A stretch of DNA of 64,000 bases from assembly GCA_023439305.1 (NCBI GenBank), contig JAEXOO010000044.1, positions 1 to 64,000 of the forward strand. Direction: 5' to 3'. The stretch is from Pseudomonadota bacterium (GTDB taxonomy: Bacteria; Pseudomonadota; Gammaproteobacteria; Burkholderiales; Burkholderiaceae_B). This document shows, one piece after another, positions 36,912 through 45,774 of this stretch; position 1 is the stretch's first letter, and each line of letters opens with the position of its first letter. A program made the position numbers and the translations under genes. The notes beneath the pieces are model-generated. The model had not been told where the DNA came from. It was given only the letters and a program-made list of their open reading frames with translations, and did no database searches.

Positions 36912-36917
36912 AGGAGG
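36912..36917 (+). promoter_or_regulatory. Strong ribosome-binding site of the peptide-binding protein gene
   Basis: AGGAGG six bases before the ATG at 36923. It fixes the start and suits a highly expressed binding protein. Confidence 0.8.
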
Positions 36918-36922
36918 TTTTC

Positions 36923-38494
36923 ATGAAAAAAACAGTATTGGCCGCTACCCTGGCGGCCCTGGTCGCCCTTCCTCTGGCAGGCCACGCCAAAACGCTGAAA
37001 TGGTCCAGCCAAGGCGACTTCATGACCATGGATCCGCACGCTCAAAATGAAAACCTCATCATCACGGCCAGCTCCTATGTGTACGAGCCGCTGGTGGACT
37101 ACGACAAGGACTTCCAGATCGTGCCCTCGCTGGCCACGGCCTGGGAGCAGCGCGAACCTACCGTCTGGCGCTTTACCCTGCGCGACGGCGTGAAGTTCCA
37201 CAACGGCGAGCCCTTCACCGCCGACGACGTGGTGTTCTCCATCCAGCGTGCACTGGCCCCCACCTCCAACTTCAAGGCCTACGTCAACGGCGTCGACAAA
37301 GCCGTGAAAGTGGACGAAAAGACGGTGGATATCATCACCACCGCCCCCAACCCCGTACTGCTGCGCCAACTGACCAATGTGTTCATCATGAACAAGGACT
37401 GGTCGGAAAAAAACAATGCCACCCAGCCGCAAGACTTCAACAAGAACGAAGAAACCTATTCCTCGCGCAACACCAACGGCACCGGCCCTTACAAGCTGAA
37501 GTCGCGTGAAGTGGACGTACGCACCGTGTTCGTGGAAAACGAGCAGTGGTGGAACAAGGACAAGAAGGTCGGCAACGTCACCGAAGTGATCTACACCCCC
37601 ATCAAGCAGAACGCCACTCGCACGGCCGCCCTGCTGTCGGGCGAAGTCGATCTGGTACTGGACCCGCCCGCTCAGGATCTGCAGCGCCTGCGCCAGCAGG
37701 CCAAAATCGTGGAAGGTAACGAATACCGCACCATCTTCCTGGGCCTGGACCAGAAAAGCCCCGAACTGAAATACAGCAGCATCAAGGGCAAGAATCCTTT
37801 TGCCGACCAGCGCGTGCGCGAAGCCCTGTACCTGGCTATCGACACCGAAGCCATCAAGAAGGCCGTGATGCGCGGTTCTTCGGCACCCACCGGCACCATG
37901 GTGGCGCCACAGGTTCACGGCTGGACCAAGGAGCTGGCCCAACGCGTGCCTTACGACCTGGACAAGGCCAAGCAGCTCTTGAAAGATGCCGGCTACGACA
38001 ACTCCCTGTCCTTCACGCTGGACTGTCCGAACAACCGCTACATCAACGATGAAGCCATCTGCCAGGCCGTGGTGGGCATGTGGGCCAAGGCCGGCGTCAA
38101 GGCCAGCCTGAACGCCATGCCGCGCGCCACCTACTTCCCCAAGGTACAGAACTACGACACCAGCGCCTACATGTTCGGCTGGGGCGTGCCCACCTTCGAC
38201 GCGCTGTACACCCTGCAAAGCCTGATGCACAGCAAGGGTGCGGGCGCCGACGGCTCCTTCAACTTCGGCAACTACAACAATGCCGAAGTGGACACGTTGA
38301 TCGATCAGATCAAGACCGAAACCGACACCGCCAAGCGCGATGCCGCCATCCACAAGGTCCTGGAAATCCACGCCAAGGAATTCGGACACATTCCCCTGCA
38401 TGACCAGATCATCCCCTGGGCCATGGCCAAGAATGTGGACGTGATCCACCGCGCCGACAACCGCATGGCCGCTCAGTGGGTGACCGTCAAGTAA
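36923..38494 (+). CDS. Dipeptide/oligopeptide ABC transporter substrate-binding protein (SBP family 5)
   Basis: 523-residue periplasmic binding protein. The signal peptide ends at GHAKTL. The family-5 signature is visible: FTADDVVFSIQRALAP, NGTGPYKLKSREVDV, FADQRVREALYLAIDTE, and a C-terminal GHIPLHDQIIPW. It binds peptides or related compounds (nickel, glutathione and opine relatives exist). It is first of five genes (SBP, two permeases, two ATPases). A terminator-like hairpin behind it explains the usual excess of binding protein. Confidence 0.9.
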   Translation: MKKTVLAATLAALVALPLAGHAKTLKWSSQGDFMTMDPHAQNENLIITASSYVYEPLVDYDKDFQIVPSLATAWEQREPTVWRFTLRDGVKFHNGEPFTADDVVFSIQRALAPTSNFKAYVNGVDKAVKVDEKTVDIITTAPNPVLLRQLTNVFIMNKDWSEKNNATQPQDFNKNEETYSSRNTNGTGPYKLKSREVDVRTVFVENEQWWNKDKKVGNVTEVIYTPIKQNATRTAALLSGEVDLVLDPPAQDLQRLRQQAKIVEGNEYRTIFLGLDQKSPELKYSSIKGKNPFADQRVREALYLAIDTEAIKKAVMRGSSAPTGTMVAPQVHGWTKELAQRVPYDLDKAKQLLKDAGYDNSLSFTLDCPNNRYINDEAICQAVVGMWAKAGVKASLNAMPRATYFPKVQNYDTSAYMFGWGVPTFDALYTLQSLMHSKGAGADGSFNFGNYNNAEVDTLIDQIKTETDTAKRDAAIHKVLEIHAKEFGHIPLHDQIIPWAMAKNVDVIHRADNRMAAQWVTVK

Positions 38495-38503
38495 GTCTGC
38501 CCG

Positions 38504-38547
38504 GCGCGCCGACCCGAATCCGATCCGGGGCGGCGCGCCCGTTTTTC
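38504..38547 (+). terminator. Partial terminator between the peptide-binding protein and permease genes
   Basis: GGCGCGCCG (38504-38512) pairs with CGGCGCGCC (38532-38540), extended by CCCG/CGGG inside the loop, then five T. It should reduce but not abolish read-through into the permeases. Confidence 0.75.
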
Positions 38548-38650
38548 ACTACAGGAAACCCTGGCCTCGCCAAGAAGGCCATGGACAAACCCAAACAATA
38601 AGGACGACACTGGGCGCGAGTGATCCTCGCCATGCACCAGGAGAACGCCT

Positions 38651-39637
38651 ATGCTGGTATTTATCATTCGCCGCCTGATCCAGGCGGTGCTCGTCATGCT
38701 GACGGTCAGCCTGCTGGCCTTCGTGCTGTTCCGCTACATTGGCGACCCGGTCACCATCATGCTGGGCCAGGACGCCACCGAGCAAGATCGCGTGCAACTG
38801 CGCGCCAGCCTCGGTCTGGACCAGCCCGCCCCCGTACAATTCACCCGTTTCGTCAGCCAGGCGGTGCAGGGCGAGTTCGGCCTGTCGCTGCGGCAGGCCC
38901 AGCCCGTGTCCACGCTGCTCAAGGAACGCCTGCCCGCCACCGTGGAGCTGTCCGTGGTCGCGGCCATTCTGGCCTTGGTGATCGGCCTGCCGCTGGGCGT
39001 CTACACCGCTCTGAAGCGCCATGGCTTCCTGGCCCAGAGCGTGCTGGCCTTTTCATTGCTCGGGATTTCGCTGCCGACCTTCCTGATCGGCATCTTGCTG
39101 ATCCTGATCTTCTCGGTGCAACTGGGCTGGCTGCCCAGCTATGGGCGCGGCGAAGTCGTGCGTCTGGGCTGGTGGAGCACCGGACTGCTGAGCTGGGACG
39201 GCATCAAGCACCTGATCCTGCCGGCCGTCACGCTGTGCCTGTTCCAGCTGACCCTGATCCTGCGCCTGGTACGCTCGGAAATGCTGGAAGTGCTGCGCGC
39301 CGACTACATCAAGTTCGCCCGCGCCCGTGGCCTGTCCAGGCGCGCCATCCACTTCGGCCATGCGCTCAAGAACACCATGGTTCCGGTCATCACCATCACC
39401 GGCCTGCAATTGGGCGGCATCATCGCCTTCGCCATCGTGACCGAAACGGTATTTCAGTGGCCAGGCATGGGGCTGCTCTTCATTCAAGCCGTGCAGTTCG
39501 CCGACATTCCTGTCATGGCGGCCTATCTGTGCCTGATCGCCCTGGTCTTTGTCATCATCAATCTGCTGGTCGACTTGCTGTACTTCCTGGTCGATCCGCG
39601 TCTGCGCTCCCAGTTGTCGGGCGCCAAGGGGCACTGA
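38651..39637 (+). CDS. Peptide ABC transporter permease 1 (DppB/OppB family)
   Basis: 328-residue inner-membrane permease with six helices. FIIRRLIQAVLVMLTVSLLAFVLFRYIGDPV is the typical N-terminus, and RLVRSEMLEVLRADYIKFARARGLSRRAI the EAA loop that contacts the ATPase. It lies after the binding-protein gene, separated by a 156-bp spacer containing the hairpin. The second permease starts one base after its stop. Confidence 0.92.
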   Translation: MLVFIIRRLIQAVLVMLTVSLLAFVLFRYIGDPVTIMLGQDATEQDRVQLRASLGLDQPAPVQFTRFVSQAVQGEFGLSLRQAQPVSTLLKERLPATVELSVVAAILALVIGLPLGVYTALKRHGFLAQSVLAFSLLGISLPTFLIGILLILIFSVQLGWLPSYGRGEVVRLGWWSTGLLSWDGIKHLILPAVTLCLFQLTLILRLVRSEMLEVLRADYIKFARARGLSRRAIHFGHALKNTMVPVITITGLQLGGIIAFAIVTETVFQWPGMGLLFIQAVQFADIPVMAAYLCLIALVFVIINLLVDLLYFLVDPRLRSQLSGAKGH

Positions 39638-39638
39638 C

Positions 39639-40553
39639 ATGAGCGCCAGCTTGAAACGCGCCTGGAACAGCGACCTGGTTTGGTCGTGGCGCCATTCCCC
39701 CGTGGCCATCGTGGCTACGGTTCTTGCACTGCTGCTGTTCATCGGCGCCCTGGGCGCGCGCTGGGTAGCTCCGTTCGACCCCTTTGATCTGGCGTCCATC
39801 GACCTGATGGACGCTCTGAAGCCGCCCGCCTGGTCCGCCGATGGCGATATCCGCTATCTGCTGGGAACCGACAGCCAGGGGCGCGATCTGTATTCGGCCT
39901 TGCTGTACGGCACCCGTACGTCGCTGCTGATCGGTCTGGCTTCCGTCATTCTGTCCATGGTCGTGGGCATTGTGCTGGGCCTGGTGGCCGGCTATGCGGG
40001 CGGACGCACAGACGCCTTCATCATGCGTGTGGCCGACGTGCAGCTGTCCTTTCCCGCCATCCTGATCGCCCTGCTGATCGACGGCGTGGCGCGCGCGGTC
40101 TTTCCGCTGGACATGCACGACACCGTCGCCTTTCCGGTACTGATCGGGGCCATCGCCCTGGCCGGTTGGCCTCAGTATGCGCGCACCGTACGCGGTTCCA
40201 CGCTGGTGGAAAAAAACCGCGAATACGTGCAGGCCGCCCGCGTGATCGGCGTGTCCTCGTCGCGCATCATGTTCAGCCACGTCCTGCCCAATGTGATGGG
40301 GCCGGTGCTGGTGCTGGCCACGGTGCATCTGGCCACCGCCATCATCACCGAAGCCACCCTGTCTTTCCTGGGCGTGGGCGTGCCGGCGACCTCACCGTCC
40401 CTGGGCACACTGATACGCATCGGCAATGACTTCCTGTTTTCCGGCGAATGGTGGATCACCATCTTCCCCGGCGCCATGCTGGTGCTGCTGGTGCTGTCGG
40501 TCAACCTGCTGGGCGACTGGCTGCGCGACGCCCTGAACCCCAAACTGAACTGA
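39639..40553 (+). CDS. Peptide ABC transporter permease 2 (DppC/OppC family)
   Basis: 304-residue permease from the ATG at 39639, one base after the upstream stop; the longer frame is only an extension into the first permease. Motifs are YLLGTDSQGRDLYSALLYGTRTSLLIG, ADVQLSFPAILIALLI and the EAA loop EKNREYVQAARVIGVSSSRIMFSHVLPN. It is the hetero-partner of permease 1. It ends three bases before the first ATPase gene. Confidence 0.92.
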   Translation: MSASLKRAWNSDLVWSWRHSPVAIVATVLALLLFIGALGARWVAPFDPFDLASIDLMDALKPPAWSADGDIRYLLGTDSQGRDLYSALLYGTRTSLLIGLASVILSMVVGIVLGLVAGYAGGRTDAFIMRVADVQLSFPAILIALLIDGVARAVFPLDMHDTVAFPVLIGAIALAGWPQYARTVRGSTLVEKNREYVQAARVIGVSSSRIMFSHVLPNVMGPVLVLATVHLATAIITEATLSFLGVGVPATSPSLGTLIRIGNDFLFSGEWWITIFPGAMLVLLVLSVNLLGDWLRDALNPKLN

Positions 40554-40556
40554 ACC

Positions 40557-41531
40557 ATGACTGCCTTATTGACCGTACAAGACCTGTGCGTCGAGTTCCC
40601 GACCCGGCATGGCGTGCTGCATGCGCTCGATCATGTGTCGTTCTCCATCTCCGCCGGCGAAGTGCTGGGCGTGGTGGGGGAGTCGGGCGCCGGCAAATCC
40701 CTGACCGGCTCGTCCATCATCGGCCTGCTGGATGCGCCTGGACGCATCAGCGGCGGCCAGATCCTGCTGGACGGCCAGCGCATCGACAATCTGAACGAAG
40801 ACCAGATGCGCCGGGTGCGCGGGCGCCAGATCGGCGCCATCTTCCAGGATCCGCTGACTTCGCTCAACCCGCTCTACACCGTGGGCCAGCAAATTACGGA
40901 AACCATCACCACGCACTTGCCGCTGTCGTGGAAACAGGCGCGTGAACGGGCGATCGAACTGCTGGAGGCCACCGGCATTCCGGCCGCACGCGAGCGCATC
41001 GACCACTACCCGCACCAGTTCTCCGGCGGCATGCGCCAGCGCGTGGTGATCGCCCTGGCCCTGGCGGCCGAGCCCAAGCTGATCGTGGCCGACGAGCCCA
41101 CCACCGCGCTGGATGTCTCCATCCAGGCGCAGATCATCGACCTGCTCAAAACACTGTGCCGTTCGCAAGGCACGGCCGTGATGCTGATCACCCACGACAT
41201 GGGCGTGATCGCCGAAACAGCAGACCGCGTGGCCGTCATGTATGCCGGGCGCATCATCGAAATCGGCCCAGTCCAGGATGTGATCCAGCAACCCAGCCAT
41301 CCCTATACCGCAGGACTGATGCGCTCCATCCCCAGCCTGCACGCGGGGCTGGAGCGCCTGGAGCAGATACCCGGCAGCATGCCGCGCTTGAATGCCATAC
41401 CGCCGGGCTGCGCTTTCAACCCGCGCTGCAGCCGCCGCATGGACCGCTGCCTGGTCGAGCGCCCCGAACTGATGCCCGTTCCCCCCGAGACGCTGGCGGC
41501 CTGTTGGCTGCATGAACAGGAGGCCGCATGA
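40557..41531 (+). CDS. Peptide ABC transporter ATPase 1 (DppD/OppD family)
   Basis: 324 residues: Walker A GESGAGKSL, signature FSGGMRQRV, Walker B IVADEPTTALD, and the C-terminal oligopeptide extension with cysteines (PPGCAFNPRCSRRMDRC). It energises the transporter. The stop overlaps the next ATPase start by four bases (ATGA). Confidence 0.93.
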   Translation: MTALLTVQDLCVEFPTRHGVLHALDHVSFSISAGEVLGVVGESGAGKSLTGSSIIGLLDAPGRISGGQILLDGQRIDNLNEDQMRRVRGRQIGAIFQDPLTSLNPLYTVGQQITETITTHLPLSWKQARERAIELLEATGIPAARERIDHYPHQFSGGMRQRVVIALALAAEPKLIVADEPTTALDVSIQAQIIDLLKTLCRSQGTAVMLITHDMGVIAETADRVAVMYAGRIIEIGPVQDVIQQPSHPYTAGLMRSIPSLHAGLERLEQIPGSMPRLNAIPPGCAFNPRCSRRMDRCLVERPELMPVPPETLAACWLHEQEAA

Positions 41532-42535
41532 GCTCCGCCCCCAACACCCCCCTGGTGCAGGTAGAAAACGCCGCCTGCTGGTTCGATGTGTCCCCCCCCT
41601 TTCTGGAACGCCTGGTCTACCGCAAACCCAAGGTCAATCTGCGCGCCGTGGACGGCGTGAGCTTCACCTTGAACAAAGGCGAGACCTTGGCCCTGGTGGG
41701 CGAGTCCGGTTGCGGCAAATCCACCGTAGCGCGCCTGCTGACCGGCCTGTATTCGCTGACGCGCGGGGACATCCGCTTCGACGGCCAATCCATCCAGTCC
41801 ATGGGCAAGGCTGAACGACAGGCCATGCGCAAGCGCCGCCAGATGATCTTCCAGGACCCCTACGCCAGCCTGAACCCACGCTGGCGCGTGGGCCGCATCA
41901 TCGCCGAACCCTTGGTCACGCACACGACGCTCAGCACCCGCGAACAGGAACAGAAGGTCGGCGAGCTGTTGACCCAGGTCGGCCTGAACCCTGCCGATGC
42001 ACAGCGCTATCCGCACCAGTTCTCGGGCGGCCAGCGCCAGCGTATCTCGATTGCACGGGCCCTGGCCATGCAGCCGGAATTCATTGTCTGTGACGAACCG
42101 ACCTCGGCATTGGACGTGTCCGTACAGGCGCAAGTGCTGAACCTGATGAAGGATCTGCAGCGCGAGCTGGGCCTGACGTATCTGTTCATCTCGCATAATC
42201 TGGCAGTGGTGCACCACGTGGCCGATCGCGTCGGTGTGATGTACCTGGGCCGCATTGTAGAGATCGCGGCGCGCGACACGCTGTTCGAACAGCCGCGCCA
42301 TCCCTACACGCGCATGCTGCTGGGCGCCATCCCCGACATGAGCGGGGCCGGCAAGAGCCGTATTCCCGTGGCCGGCGAAGTGCCCAACCCGCTGAACCCG
42401 CCCTCCGGATGCACCTTCCACCCGCGCTGTCCCCTGGCCAATGACCGCTGCCGCCGCGAGGCGCCGGCGCTGCTGGATACGGCGGGGCATCAGGTGGCGT
42501 GCCACGCGGTGGAGGAAGGGCGCAGCGAAGCGTAA
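41528..42535 (+). CDS. Peptide ABC transporter ATPase 2 (DppF/OppF family)
   Basis: 335 residues: Walker A GESGCGKST, signature FSGGQRQRI, Walker B IVCDEPTSALD, and the C-terminal extension PPSGCTFHPRCPLANDRC. It forms the heterodimeric ATPase with DppD. Last gene of the operon; palindromic element B starts 82 bp after its stop. Confidence 0.93.
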   Translation: MSSAPNTPLVQVENAACWFDVSPPFLERLVYRKPKVNLRAVDGVSFTLNKGETLALVGESGCGKSTVARLLTGLYSLTRGDIRFDGQSIQSMGKAERQAMRKRRQMIFQDPYASLNPRWRVGRIIAEPLVTHTTLSTREQEQKVGELLTQVGLNPADAQRYPHQFSGGQRQRISIARALAMQPEFIVCDEPTSALDVSVQAQVLNLMKDLQRELGLTYLFISHNLAVVHHVADRVGVMYLGRIVEIAARDTLFEQPRHPYTRMLLGAIPDMSGAGKSRIPVAGEVPNPLNPPSGCTFHPRCPLANDRCRREAPALLDTAGHQVACHAVEEGRSEA

Positions 42536-42617
42536 GGGCAGGAGCCTGTCAATCTTCACTGACCGGTATCCGATCGCAGAGTTGTCGGCTGTCGGTAAGG
42601 ATGGTCTTTGTGAAGAC

Positions 42618-42844
42618 GCCGTTCAAGGCGGGAACGAGTCGTCTGGGCTGAGGGTTTGCCGGCGCTGCGCGCCAGTTCCCTGGTCGGAGAATCACTCCGG
42701 GCGCGTCTTGAACTCGCCGCGTGGTTCGTACCGAACCACAAGCGTGCGGCTCAAACAGCAAGCCGCTTGCCTCCCGGAGCGCTCCCCCGCCTGCGGCAAA
42801 CCCTCTGACCCGCCCCGCCGACTCGTTCCCGCCTTTTGAACGGC
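42618..42844 (-). repeat. Large palindromic repeat element, copy B (227 bp)
   Basis: Same family as copy A but in reverse orientation. Outer arms are 42618-42640 and 42820-42844, complementary apart from a 2-bp insertion. The centre is GTGGTTCG (42721-42728), loop TAC, CGAACCAC (42732-42739), a stem three pairs shorter than in A and C. Conserved interior words (read on the minus strand) are CGCAGGC, GAGGCAAG, CGCTTGTGG, GAGTTCAA and GCGCGCAGCGCC. It sits between dppF and nikO, which converge, and 105 bp from copy C. Both strands contain open frames, but these mirror the palindrome and are not genes. Confidence 0.85.
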
Positions 42845-42949
42845 TCACAATGTCTTCTTATTGCTCCATCCATCAAAACCAATTACCGCTACCCCAGAGA
42901 CTATTAGTCACCTCATCACGCTGCCGTTTGCTCCAAACAGAACGATGTT

Positions 42950-43189
42950 GTTTTCTTGAGGGAGACAGGCTGGGAATGACGGGCGAGTCAGGGCTTTCGC
43001 CGCAGGCCGTTGGCCGGGGCAGGAGGCAAGGCCCGTTCTGTTTGAGGGCGACGCTTGTGGCTTGTCCGGGGGACAAGCCACCGCCCGAGTTAACGGGGCG
43101 CCTGCTCCGGACAATGGACAAGGGCACCCGTGCGCAGCGGGGGCGAGCGACCCAGCCCGCCATTCCCAGCCTGTCTCCCTCAAGAAAAC
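42950..43189 (+). repeat. Large palindromic repeat element, copy C (240 bp)
   Basis: Same orientation as copy A. The outer arms 42950-42978 and 43161-43189 are perfect 29-bp inverted repeats, unrelated in sequence to the arms of A or B. Central hairpin: GTGGCTTGTCC (43057-43067), GGG loop, GGACAAGCCAC (43071-43081). Compared with A, two paired positions changed together (T:A to C:G and C:G to T:A). The intermediate segments (around 43005-43028 and 43104-43120) are also complementary but differ from A. It lies between convergent dppF and nikO. Confidence 0.85.
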
Positions 43190-43269
43190 CGAACCGCCTC
43201 CTTGCTTGACGCAAAGGGCGAGCCTGAAGAAAGAACGACCCTACACACCACCGATCCCGACGATAAAGA

Positions 43270-43977
43270 TCAAGCCCGTCGCCGCACATCCCGCAACGTC
43301 GGTGCCGGCGTGACGACAGGACAAGGAACTTGCATATGCACGCTGCGGGTCGCCAACGCCTGTTCGCAAGCGTCGTCATGCGTGGTGAACAGCAGGGGCA
43401 GACCACAATCCAGCAGCGCCTGTTCGACCTGCTCGGCGGCGTGGCGGTCCAAGGATGCGGTGGGTTCGTCCAGGATCAGCAGGCGCGGCTGCATGGCCAA
43501 AAGGCCGGCCAGGGCCACGCGTCGTTTCTGCCCGCCGGACAATACGGCGCAAGGACGATTCGCCAGTTCAATGATATGCAGGGATTCCAGAACGCTCCAG
43601 GCTCGGTCAGTCGCCTGATCATCAGTCAGCCCGAGGTTCAAAGGGCCGAAACGGACGTCGTCCAGCACCGTGGGACAGAAAAGCTGGTCGTCGGGATTCT
43701 GGAACATGAAACCCACCGGCCCGCGCAGCACATCGAAGTCACGCGGCTGAGCCAGGGTATGGCCCAGCAGGATCAGCTCGCCGCTATACAGCGGCAGAAA
43801 GCCCATCAATGCCATCAACAAGGTAGTCTTGCCCACGCCGGAAGGGCCGCGCAAGGCCAGGCGCTCTCCCGGCTGCAGGTCCAGATCCAGGCCATCCACG
43901 ATACGCAACCCGCCTTGCTCGACACACAGGCGGCGGGCATGGATCAAGGGGCTGGCGCAAAGCGAGGCAGTGTTCAT
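43270..43977 (-). CDS. nikO: Nickel/cobalt ECF transporter ATPase
   Basis: 235 residues from the ATG at 43977, which overlaps the nikQ stop (ATGA); starts 12 or 30 bp upstream exist but are less coupled. Walker A GPSGVGKTT, signature LSGGQKRRV and Walker B LLILDEPTASLD are present. This is the CbiO/NikO ATPase of an energy-coupling-factor transporter. It is last of a minus-strand run receptor-nikK-nikL-nikM-nikQ-nikO. The adjacent NikR regulator points to nickel rather than cobalt. Confidence 0.88.
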   Translation of the reverse strand: MNTASLCASPLIHARRLCVEQGGLRIVDGLDLDLQPGERLALRGPSGVGKTTLLMALMGFLPLYSGELILLGHTLAQPRDFDVLRGPVGFMFQNPDDQLFCPTVLDDVRFGPLNLGLTDDQATDRAWSVLESLHIIELANRPCAVLSGGQKRRVALAGLLAMQPRLLILDEPTASLDRHAAEQVEQALLDCGLPLLFTTHDDACEQALATRSVHMQVPCPVVTPAPTLRDVRRRA

Positions 43978-44663
43978 ACAGGTATCCATAACAACAGCGC
44001 CAAACATACCAGAGCCAACGCCGCCAACACGCTATCACGACACAGGCGCTGATTCTTGGGGCTGACGAGAAAACGGCCGGCATAGCCCCTGGCCTGCATG
44101 GCGCGGGCGATGACCGTCGCCCGATCCAGACCATCCAGAAACACATGAGCCAGCAGCAGACCCAAAGTGCGGTAGCTGTGGCGATTGCTGCCAAAGCGAA
44201 AGCCACGTGCCGTCAGCACCCGCTCCAGGCGCTGGCGCACCTGACGGATGTCCTCCAGATAGCGGATCATCAAGAAAGCCAGCAAGGCCAGCTTGTCCGA
44301 ACGCGTCAAGACCGCAATACCGGCGGCCAGGGAATCTGCGGTCTGGTGACGCAGCACGATAGCGCACAACAGCATGGCGCCATTGGCCCGAGCCAGGGCC
44401 AACAAACCCAGGTCCAGGCCTGCTGCCGACAGCCCCCAGGTCGATACATCCACGGCCAGCAGAAGCAGCATGAACAACAGCAATATATTGGCGGGTATCA
44501 GCCGCCGCAGCAAGGCGTGCAGCCTTGCGCGCCAGCGCCACACAGCGATCGGAGCCAGCAGCAAGGCGGCCAGCACGCTGCGCGCCAGATCCTGCGAGAC
44601 GGCCAGCATCACGCTGCCGGCAAAAGCCAGCAGCAAGGGCAGCCGGGCATCCCGCAGCGCCAT
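43974..44663 (-). CDS. nikQ: Nickel/cobalt ECF transporter transmembrane T-component
   Basis: 229-residue inner-membrane protein from the ATG at 44663, which shares its first base region with the nikM stop (TGATG). CbiQ/NikQ proteins scaffold the ATPase and the substrate-binding membrane component. The conserved ATPase-contact segments resemble VIARAMQARGY and FMIRYLEDIRQVRQRLERVLTARGF. Both neighbours overlap, so expression is tightly coupled. Confidence 0.88.
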   Translation of the reverse strand: MALRDARLPLLLAFAGSVMLAVSQDLARSVLAALLLAPIAVWRWRARLHALLRRLIPANILLLFMLLLLAVDVSTWGLSAAGLDLGLLALARANGAMLLCAIVLRHQTADSLAAGIAVLTRSDKLALLAFLMIRYLEDIRQVRQRLERVLTARGFRFGSNRHSYRTLGLLLAHVFLDGLDRATVIARAMQARGYAGRFLVSPKNQRLCRDSVLAALALVCLALLLWIPV

Positions 44664-45262
44664 CAAGAGCGCAGCAGCGCGAACACGTCCGGGCGCAGTT
44701 GCTGCAAACCGCGCAGGCACAATGCCGTCACCACCGCCTCGATGGCGACAATGGGCAGATGGAACACGAACAAGGTGGTGATGGCTTTGGCAAACAAATG
44801 GCCACCGCTTAAATACAGAAGAATAGCCGCCATGAACGCTGCACCGCTGACCCCGGCCGTGGCCGCCACGGCACCCGCCAGCAAGGGCCGGGTCTCACGC
44901 CAAGGACGCGCCAGATAGTAGGCCGCAACGGCCGGCAGCCCCATGATGAGCAGGTTCGCGCCCCAGACGGCAAAGCCGCCGAAACCGAACAGCGCCGCCT
45001 GCAGCACCAGCGCCAAGGCAATGACAGGCAAGGCAGTCCAGCCCAACAAGACGCCCAGCAGCCCGTTCAGTATCAGATGCACGCTGCCTGGTCCGACCGG
45101 TACATGAATCGTGCCCAGCGCAAAGAACACGCAGCCCAGCATGGCCGCCAGCGGAATCGTGCGCTCGTTCAGGCGGCGTACCGTCGCGATCACCAGCAGG
45201 CCCGACACGAGCAGGCTGCCGGCGACCACAGGAGCGGAAAGAATGCCTTCGGATAAATGCAT
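44663..45262 (-). CDS. nikM: Nickel/cobalt ECF transporter substrate-binding membrane component
   Basis: 199 residues beginning MHLSEGILS. The second-position histidine is the metal ligand of CbiM/NikM, which confirms the ATG at 45262 over longer frames. Several helices follow, with GPGSVHLILNGLLGVLLGW typical for the family. No CbiN/NikN gene is adjacent; the small component is replaced here by nikL and nikK. Confidence 0.9.
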   Translation of the reverse strand: MHLSEGILSAPVVAGSLLVSGLLVIATVRRLNERTIPLAAMLGCVFFALGTIHVPVGPGSVHLILNGLLGVLLGWTALPVIALALVLQAALFGFGGFAVWGANLLIMGLPAVAAYYLARPWRETRPLLAGAVAATAGVSGAAFMAAILLYLSGGHLFAKAITTLFVFHLPIVAIEAVVTALCLRGLQQLRPDVFALLRS

Positions 45263-45270
45263 GATGGGGC

Positions 45271-45774
45271 CTAACGGGAGCGGCGACGGCTGAGCCAGTA
45301 CAGGTACGCACCGGCCAAACCGACAATGTAGCCGATTCCACCGACGATATCCGACAAGCGCACGCGCGCTTCCAGCCGCGCAATGTCCTGGCGTATCAAG
45401 GCCAGATCCTCCGCCTGGGCTGCCGGGGCAGCCGCAGGAGCAGCGGCACTGACCGCCAGCTCTGCCTGGGCGCGATGACCTTCCATGCCGTAGGCCACGG
45501 CCAGGTAGCGCCCATCCGGCGCCCTGGACCAGGCAAAGCGGCCATGGGCGTCCGTCTGGGTGTAATGCGCCGGCTCGCCGTCCGTCGCACCGGGCTGGAC
45601 AAAGAATTCCACCCGCTCGTCCACGGCCGGAGTGCCGTCGGAATAAAACAGCTGGCCGGTCACGCCCTGAGCGCCGGACTGGGCCGACAGCATCAAGGCA
45701 TGCGACCAGGCCGCACCCGCCCACAGAACGGACAGGCCCAGCACCGCCGCAGCCAATCGCTGGATTGTCTTCAT
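45271..45774 (-). CDS. nikL: NikL-type auxiliary component of the nickel ECF transporter
   Basis: 167 residues: signal sequence to AAWSHALM, a periplasmic domain of transthyretin-like character (GVTGQLFYSDGTPAVDERVEFF), a linker with an Ala/Pro stretch, and one C-terminal membrane helix (VGGIGYIVGLAGAYLYWL). This matches the accessory NikL proteins found between the DUF4198 gene and nikM. It starts by overlapping the upstream stop (TAATG). Confidence 0.75.
   Translation of the reverse strand: MKTIQRLAAAVLGLSVLWAGAAWSHALMLSAQSGAQGVTGQLFYSDGTPAVDERVEFFVQPGATDGEPAHYTQTDAHGRFAWSRAPDGRYLAVAYGMEGHRAQAELAVSAAAPAAAPAAQAEDLALIRQDIARLEARVRLSDIVGGIGYIVGLAGAYLYWLSRRRSR

Noticed and set aside
42618..43189. 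Palindromic region as a CRISPR array or insertion sequence
   Set aside because: No regular repeat-spacer spacing, no cas genes, no transposase frame.
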